25,104 nt of DNA from a virus: IMG/VR virus record IMGVR_UViG_3300009091_000057, positions 1-25,104 of that record. The stretch is one strand, 5' to 3'. The notes beneath the pieces are model-generated. The model was given only the letters and a program-made list of their open reading frames with translations. It did not search any database and was not told the origin of the DNA. Positions 21,150-25,104 of this stretch are shown here, piece after piece. The position numbers were made by a program, and so were the translations under genes. Position 1 is the first letter of the stretch; every line of letters begins with the position of its first letter.

Positions 21150-21396
21150 CCAGTTCAAGCCCCGTCCGCTCAAGGACGGCGAATACTATGTCGGGGGGAC
21201 GCAGATTGGAAAGCGGGCCCGGGTGAAATGGGGGGTGGAGAGTGATGGATCGCGTCGATGCACAAAATGCCTCAAGATGAAACCACTGGACCGCTTCGAC
21301 AAACAGCGGAGCCAGTGCAAACCGTGTCGAGCTGCCCGCACTGCCGGAGGCTCATCGTCCCGGTCACCCGTGGTGGGCAGCGATTTAATCCTCTGA
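21136..21396 (+). CDS. Small zinc-finger protein (86 aa)
   Basis: The GTG at 21136 overlaps the end of the polymerase gene; the frame is open from 21070 as a shadow. The product has a short strand-rich start (KDGEYYVGGTQIG) and then CTKCLKMKPLDRF...CKPCRAAR, two CxxC pairs about 18 residues apart. This 'C-x-KC...K-x-x-x-x-F...C-x-x-C' pattern is what I know from treble-clef zinc fingers at the N-terminus of phage HNH nucleases; here no nuclease domain follows. Likely DNA-binding. Its last 73 bases overlap the next gene. Confidence 0.65.
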   Translation: MKTSDQFKPRPLKDGEYYVGGTQIGKRARVKWGVESDGSRRCTKCLKMKPLDRFDKQRSQCKPCRAARTAGGSSSRSPVVGSDLIL

Positions 21397-21512
21397 TTCG
21401 AGTGGTGGAGAGCGATGGAACAACCGGATGGCAATGCCCCTGGTGTGGGGCCGAATGGCGAACGCCGGCTGGGAACGATCGGCATTCTCACGGGGGAGTC
21501 GGGCCGGTATAG
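21324..21512 (+). CDS. Small zinc-ribbon protein (62 aa), overlapping both neighbours
   Basis: Starts at GTG 21324 inside the previous gene. The frame encodes CPHC near the N-terminus and CPWCGAEW near residue 40, a four-cysteine zinc ribbon. The overlap with the upstream gene (73 bases) and with the glycosyltransferase (98 bases) is large, so one of the three starts may be misplaced. The clear cysteine pairs argue that the frame is or was coding. No strong ribosome site. Function unknown. Confidence 0.45.
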   Translation: MSSCPHCRRLIVPVTRGGQRFNPLIRVVESDGTTGWQCPWCGAEWRTPAGNDRHSHGGVGPV

Positions 21513-22197
21513 CCGGTTTTGGAACTGCCAGATGGCCCTGCGTCCGCCGGGCCCGTGTAAGCTGATCGTCAAGTTCTCCGTGAACATCGCGGAAGCCCGG
21601 AATCAGATCCTCCGGGAAGCCGAGGGGGACTGGGTGTTTTTCATGGATGATGATCACACGTTCGCGCCGGATCTGCTGCTGAACCTGCTGGCGCGGAACG
21701 TCCCCGTGATCCAACCGCTGGTGCTGTCACGGTATGGCCCGTTCGGCCCCGTGATCATGGGGGCCCGGACCGGGGATGGCAAAGCCCACTGGAAGTTCGC
21801 GCTGAGCCTCACGGATCCGCCCGAGCTGAAACCCGTGGAGGTCGCGGGTTGCGCGGGGATGCTGGTCCGGCGCGCCGCGTGGGAACAGCTGGACGACCCG
21901 TGGTTCGAATCCGGGCAGGTCCAGGCGGATGTGATCTCCGAGGATATGCATTTTTGCCGGAAGCTCCGCGCCAAGGACATCCCCATTTATTGCGATATGC
22001 GGCATACCATGGGGCATCTCAACGTCGGGGAGGTGTGGCCGATTCGCAATGAGGACGGGACCTGGAAAACTCGCGTGATCTTCGGGAACCAGGCGCTGGA
22101 TATCCCCGCGGCAGCCCCGAAATTCCGGGTGGACAACGCCACCGGGAAGGTCTTCGATCCGGACGGCCGCGAAGTGCCCAATGAGTATCGGCCTTAG
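21415..22197 (+). CDS. Glycosyltransferase, GT-A fold (family 2-like)
   Basis: A 260-residue glycosyltransferase-like protein. The N-terminal part has FSVNIAEARNQIL (about 54-66), followed by the metal-binding DDD at 78-80 in WVFFMDDDH. A later SED segment (VISEDMHFCRK) fits the catalytic acid region of GT-A enzymes. It should move a sugar from a nucleotide donor to an unknown acceptor: phage DNA, a virion protein or a host surface glycan. The ATG at 21415 has GGAG close upstream (4-base gap); the first 20 residues look weakly structured, so a later start is possible. Overlaps the membrane gene by 17 bases. Confidence 0.8.
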   Translation: MEQPDGNAPGVGPNGERRLGTIGILTGESGRYSRFWNCQMALRPPGPCKLIVKFSVNIAEARNQILREAEGDWVFFMDDDHTFAPDLLLNLLARNVPVIQPLVLSRYGPFGPVIMGARTGDGKAHWKFALSLTDPPELKPVEVAGCAGMLVRRAAWEQLDDPWFESGQVQADVISEDMHFCRKLRAKDIPIYCDMRHTMGHLNVGEVWPIRNEDGTWKTRVIFGNQALDIPAAAPKFRVDNATGKVFDPDGREVPNEYRP

Positions 22198-22975
22198 CGT
22201 CGCGGCGCTCCTCGCGCTGCTCTGGTGGGAAGTGGGGGGTCCGCCGTGGCGGATCTCCCCCGACGGCCAGTATTACCTGCAAGCAGGGGCGCCGCGGCCG
22301 TATGGGCTGCGCTGGCTGCTCCCATGGCTCTGCCGGTCTCACGTATACTGGTGGATAGCCTGTTCGTATGCCGCGATCGCTGCGACGGCCCTGATCGTGG
22401 GGTGGCACGCGGGGGTCACGGCGTCGGTGCTGTTCCTGGGGCTGGCGTCGACCCGGACCAACGCCATGTTCCCCATTCTCACAGACCAGCTGGGCATGCT
22501 GCTGCTGCTAGGTGGGGTGATGCTCCCATGGCCATGGAACCTGGTCAGCGTGGGGATCGGCGCGATGGTGAACGAGAAGGTTCCGGTGTTCGCCGCCGCC
22601 TGGACCAGCGAGATCCGGCTGCTCCTGCCACTTGGGATCGTCTGGTTTGCTTGGCGGAGATCGCCCACGCCATCCGAGCAGAGTCCCGATTGGCTGCGCC
22701 GCCCGTGGACGGAGGCACGGAAGAAAGCCTGGGAGATCCTCGATGCCCGGCAGCTCCTGCTCCCGTGGGGGATCGCCGCGATCGGGCTGCTTCACACGCC
22801 TCCACTGGCGCTTCTCTTGGCGTATGCCCAGCTGGCTTTCGCTCAGGATCGTGCCCGTTTGTACCAGTGGATCGCCCCGATGGTGGTGATGACCGTTCCT
22901 TCCCTCATCCCCCCAGTCCTCCTGGTTCCCTTGCTCGTCCTGCACTGGCTCAACCCATGGCGTCGAGTTCTCTAG
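22181..22975 (+). CDS. Polytopic membrane protein, possible GT-C glycosyltransferase-like
   Basis: A 264-residue protein with about six or seven hydrophobic segments. An early loop reads ISPDGQYYLQAG, then YGLRWLLPWLC, a D...YY...R.L.PWL layout I associate with GT-C membrane glycosyltransferases and related enzymes. A later NEKVPVFAAAW segment sits between membrane helices. It follows the GT-A gene with a 17-base overlap, and such pairs can build or transfer lipid-linked sugars. The enzyme call is tentative; the membrane topology is clear. It has no signal of phage holin or DNA-injection function. Confidence 0.7.
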   Translation: MSIGLSVAALLALLWWEVGGPPWRISPDGQYYLQAGAPRPYGLRWLLPWLCRSHVYWWIACSYAAIAATALIVGWHAGVTASVLFLGLASTRTNAMFPILTDQLGMLLLLGGVMLPWPWNLVSVGIGAMVNEKVPVFAAAWTSEIRLLLPLGIVWFAWRRSPTPSEQSPDWLRRPWTEARKKAWEILDARQLLLPWGIAAIGLLHTPPLALLLAYAQLAFAQDRARLYQWIAPMVVMTVPSLIPPVLLVPLLVLHWLNPWRRVL

Positions 22976-23046
22976 AAATTCTCTGTCTTTTCATCGTGTT
23001 GGTTGCCTGGGTCCTTGGCATGTCAGTTGCTCTTTCTATCAAATAG
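22957..23046 (+). CDS. Membrane microprotein (29 aa)
   Basis: ATG 22957 overlaps the end of the membrane gene. The frame encodes 29 residues with one hydrophobic helix (about 7-26: LEILCLFIVLVAWVLGMSVA). It ends 9 bases before the next gene, whose ribosome site (AGGAGGG) follows directly. Very short, so support rests on the clear membrane helix and tight fit between neighbours. Function unknown. Confidence 0.45.
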   Translation: MASSSLEILCLFIVLVAWVLGMSVALSIK

Positions 23047-23055
23047 GAGGGCAGA

Positions 23056-23499
23056 ATGACTCGCAGCAATCAAGGGCTCTATGATTTCGTCCGGTGGAAC
23101 CCCGATATCTGGCGCACGGAGGACCTGGGTGGGCACCTGGAAGAGTGGAAGATCAGTGATGATAACCGGCTCTGCAAGGGGAGAGTGCGGGAGGAGAAGC
23201 TGCCTGAGGATCAATGGCCTACAAAGCCGGGGGAGGAATGGCATGGGATGGTGGGGACGACTCGGACGGTCGTGGTAGGATGGGATCCGACCAACCTCAC
23301 GATCGACCTTCGGATGACGCGGGAGAAGGATGGCCTGCAACAAATCTGCTGCTTCATCCATGGGACTCTGGCGGCGGTTCGGGCTCCCGGCGAGGGGGAT
23401 GTTCCCCTTGAGGAGCGGGCAGAGCTGCCCCTGCAGCTGGCCCCTGTCGGAGACGTCGCTGGGAGCGATCTTCTGGCGCGAATCGCTGCTGGAGACTGA
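23056..23499 (+). CDS. Hypothetical protein (147 aa)
   Basis: The ATG at 23056 follows AGGAGGG 5 bases upstream, a strong ribosome site. The protein is soluble with aromatic residues in the first third (YDFVRWNPDIW), a strand-rich centre (TTRTVVVGWDPTNLTIDLRM) and an acidic, Leu/Ala-rich C-terminus. Two adjacent cysteines sit near residue 97. No motif recognised. It is followed after 3 bases by a membrane protein gene. Confidence 0.75.
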   Translation: MTRSNQGLYDFVRWNPDIWRTEDLGGHLEEWKISDDNRLCKGRVREEKLPEDQWPTKPGEEWHGMVGTTRTVVVGWDPTNLTIDLRMTREKDGLQQICCFIHGTLAAVRAPGEGDVPLEERAELPLQLAPVGDVAGSDLLARIAAGD

Positions 23500-23502
23500 C
23501 CA

Positions 23503-23700
23503 ATGACTTTGACTTTTCTGACGACGCTCCGTATCGTGGTGGGGTTCCTGGTGCTTCAAACGGCAAGGGGCCTGCTCTTCATCGGGACTCATCTCTCTCG
23601 GGTGGGGTGGTGGTTGGCCGACCGGGAAGACATGATCCGCCAACAGAAGACGATGATCCATGTCATCAAGCAGGCATTGGAACAGGACGGGAAGGCGTAG
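23503..23700 (+). CDS. Small membrane protein with helical tail (65 aa)
   Basis: A 65-residue protein with one hydrophobic helix (about 4-28: TFLTTLRIVVGFLVLQTARGLLFIG) and a charged amphipathic tail (REDMIRQQKTMIHVIKQALEQD). Layout is the same as the 59-residue protein at 7714 (membrane anchor plus coiled coil), without clear sequence likeness. It could be a membrane-anchored scaffold or lysis accessory; undecided. The start is 3 bases after the previous stop. Confidence 0.65.
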   Translation: MTLTFLTTLRIVVGFLVLQTARGLLFIGTHLSRVGWWLADREDMIRQQKTMIHVIKQALEQDGKA

Positions 23701-23737
23701 GCGGATTCCTGGGGAGCTGACGAATGTCAGCTTTACC

Positions 23738-23989
23738 ATGAGTACGTCTAAAAGTGAATATCTCGTGTGGAAGCAGGCGGCGGAAGATGCGTGTGAGACG
23801 ATGTCGGAGTACGCGAGGAAAGCGGTGAAGCAGCGGTTCGAACAGGAGAATCCCCACAAACTCGGATTTGGAGAGGAGTTCAGGATGAACAGCGGAACAT
23901 TGGCCAAGATGGTCGGAACGGTGGCGCACGGCAGCGGTGGTGATGACCGTCGGCTTCCCCAGCCCTTGGTGAGTCAGAAGGCCCAATGA
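23738..23989 (+). CDS. Small protein with ribbon-helix-helix-like start (83 aa)
   Basis: From ATG 23738 the product begins MSTSKSEYLVWKQAAEDACETMSEYARKAVKQRFEQE. This resembles the helix pair of ribbon-helix-helix regulators (E-Y-x-x-W-K-x-x-A, then M-S-E-Y-x-R-x-A). The in-frame codons upstream read TNVSFT, which would make the N-terminal strand, so a non-ATG start a few codons earlier is possible. The second half is polar with no motif. ATGATG overlap with the next gene. Perhaps a transcriptional regulator. Confidence 0.55.
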   Translation: MSTSKSEYLVWKQAAEDACETMSEYARKAVKQRFEQENPHKLGFGEEFRMNSGTLAKMVGTVAHGSGGDDRRLPQPLVSQKAQ

Positions 23990-25104
23990 TGAAGTACTCA
24001 GTCAGTCTCGGTCTCGGGCTCGTCGGCATCGCGGCGCTGAGCGCCATGGCCGCATCGCAACTGGTGAAGATGGCCGGAGGCGACACGGCGCGTGTGGAAT
24101 GCAGCGGGGCGAAGCTCGACACGACGTCCGTGAACGCCACGACGCTCGACCTGACGTGTCAGCCGGTGCCGGTGCCGCCCGGCCCGGACATGGTGCCATT
24201 GCCATCCGGGGATAGTAATGACATGCGATTCTGGCATCCAGCGAAAGCTCACGATGGCTTGAATCCGCATGAGCACGGGGATGCCCCGCCGCAGTGGGTG
24301 CTCGACTGGTCGCAGGCGAATCTGGGCAGCACCCAGTTGTTCGGGTGGCAACCTGTGGAGACGCCCAACGAAAACTACATGAAGCATCAGGCCTACAAGG
24401 GCGCGCGGGGAGCGATCTCCGGCGTGAACGTCTACCTGCTGCACCACTCGCAGTCGAATCCGATGGACTGGCCCGCCCCGTATCACTCTTGGCGGCTGTG
24501 GGTCAGGGATGCACAAGGGGGCGTGTCGTATTTGCAGGGGCGGATGTATTTCGGCTGGCCTGACGTGCGAACGCATCGGCTGGGGCGAGCGGAGGAAGAA
24601 CCGGGCTATTACGGGCCGTCATGGCCGGGTCGGGGCCAGTTCATCATCGGGTGCCGGATGCAGTCGGATACGGCGACTTGTGAGCAGTGGTATGGATTTG
24701 CCGGTGATCGGGCGATTCATCTCAGCGTGACGATCTGCGGGGCTGCCGCCATCTGTGATCCCGACAACCTGCAGACGATGGATGCCGCGATGGACATGAG
24801 CACATGGGATCTCACAGGGTCGCAAGGCACGAGCCGTCGCTACGAGATCAGCTGGTACGGGCCGACGAGTCAGGGCATCGAGTCGCCGCGTTACAACGGC
24901 TGGTGGTGCCAGCAGGTGGCCCCGACCGAACCCGCGCACACGCACTACTCGCTTCCGGCATGGGCGCATTACGCGCCAGCCGAAGGTCCGAACCAGTGCA
25001 AGGCGGGGTTCGCGCCGCAATTCACGTCGCCCACGATGCCGACGTCGGGTATCTACTACAAGACGGGCAACACGTTTACGCGGTCGTTTTCGAGCGCTGG
25101 GCTG
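23986..25104 (+). CDS. Secreted protein with signal peptide (C-terminus cut by window edge)
   Basis: The frame is open from the ATG at 23986 to the window edge, at least 373 codons. Residues 1-23 form a signal peptide: short basic start, a hydrophobic Leu/Gly/Ala stretch and AMAAS as cleavage region. The mature part has a Pro-rich linker and a His-rich segment (FWHPAKAHDGLNPHEHGD), then a Trp/Tyr-rich beta region with scattered cysteines (several could pair). This is what an exported, perhaps metal-binding protein looks like; it is not a virion-type protein that I recognise. I cannot name a family. Overlaps the previous gene by 4 bases. Confidence 0.8.
   Translation, partial: MMKYSVSLGLGLVGIAALSAMAASQLVKMAGGDTARVECSGAKLDTTSVNATTLDLTCQPVPVPPGPDMVPLPSGDSNDMRFWHPAKAHDGLNPHEHGDAPPQWVLDWSQANLGSTQLFGWQPVETPNENYMKHQAYKGARGAISGVNVYLLHHSQSNPMDWPAPYHSWRLWVRDAQGGVSYLQGRMYFGWPDVRTHRLGRAEEEPGYYGPSWPGRGQFIIGCRMQSDTATCEQWYGFAGDRAIHLSVTICGAAAICDPDNLQTMDAAMDMSTWDLTGSQGTSRRYEISWYGPTSQGIESPRYNGWWCQQVAPTEPAHTHYSLPAWAHYAPAEGPNQCKAGFAPQFTSPTMPTSGIYYKTGNTFTRSFSSAGL

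Noticed and set aside
22225-23046. A 273-codon plus-strand frame overlapping the membrane protein
   Set aside because: Its first 240 codons are an Arg/Ala/Asp-rich shadow of the membrane gene. Only the last 29 codons (from 22957) look like a real small membrane protein.

Overview
The window reads as part of a tailed double-stranded DNA bacteriophage genome (or a prophage or metagenomic phage contig). The evidence is a portal, a terminase large subunit and a probable small subunit in one block, a phage replication and recombination set, and very dense packing with dozens of genes joined by ATGA, TGATG or TAATG overlaps. Strong Shine-Dalgarno sequences and one near-perfect sigma-70 promoter point to a bacterial host. 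The DNA is GC-rich by eye (not computed). The host cannot be named from this sequence. No integrase, lysogeny repressor, tRNA, CRISPR array or insertion sequence was found, but the window is not a whole genome, so lifestyle stays open.

Layout. (1) 1-4851, minus strand: the packaging/head block. In transcription order it holds a probable small terminase, a HicB-like small protein, a Gly/Pro-rich protein, three very small proteins, the large terminase, a small helical protein and a P22-like portal that runs off the left edge. (2) 4852-5722: an 870-base non-coding region between divergent blocks. It carries eleven exact copies of the heptamer TGGTTCA/TGAACCA arranged as dyads with 6-base spacers, then a hairpin and an AT-rich stretch. 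It is the best candidate for an origin or master control region. (3) 5723-12818, plus strand: early-type accessory genes. One single gene has its own strong ribosome site and terminator. A six-gene cluster of small proteins follows. Then comes a ten-gene operon driven by a TTGACA-N17-TATACT promoter, built round a MoxR-type AAA+ ATPase and a von Willebrand factor A (VWA) protein. (4) 12819-14354: a hairpin-rich convergent junction and a minus-strand pair, a RepA-like RecA-fold ATPase and an N6-adenine methyltransferase. (5) 14341-25104, plus strand: replication, recombination and modification. This holds a Cas4/RecB-like nuclease, a class I methyltransferase, an HNH nuclease, a helix-turn-helix protein, a Sak4-like ATPase with a possible ssDNA-binding partner, a uracil-DNA glycosylase/family A DNA polymerase fusion, two zinc-binding small proteins, a GT-A glycosyltransferase, a polytopic membrane protein, several small proteins and a secreted protein cut by the right edge.

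Working model (inference). The repeat region may start replication and/or switch the two divergent blocks. The RepA-like ATPase, Sak4-like ATPase, possible SSB, nuclease and the polymerase fusion would replicate and recombine the genome. The Dam-type enzyme, and possibly the sugar-transfer genes, would modify DNA or the cell surface. The MoxR/VWA operon is the most likely place for an undescribed system: an ATPase/adaptor pair co-translated with eight small proteins of unknown role, two of which appear paralogous to each other or to a gene in the preceding cluster. The polymerase is the other standout, combining a fused family 4 uracil-DNA glycosylase, an inserted Cys4 zinc site, a histidine at the Klenow F762 position and serine in place of the motif C glutamate.
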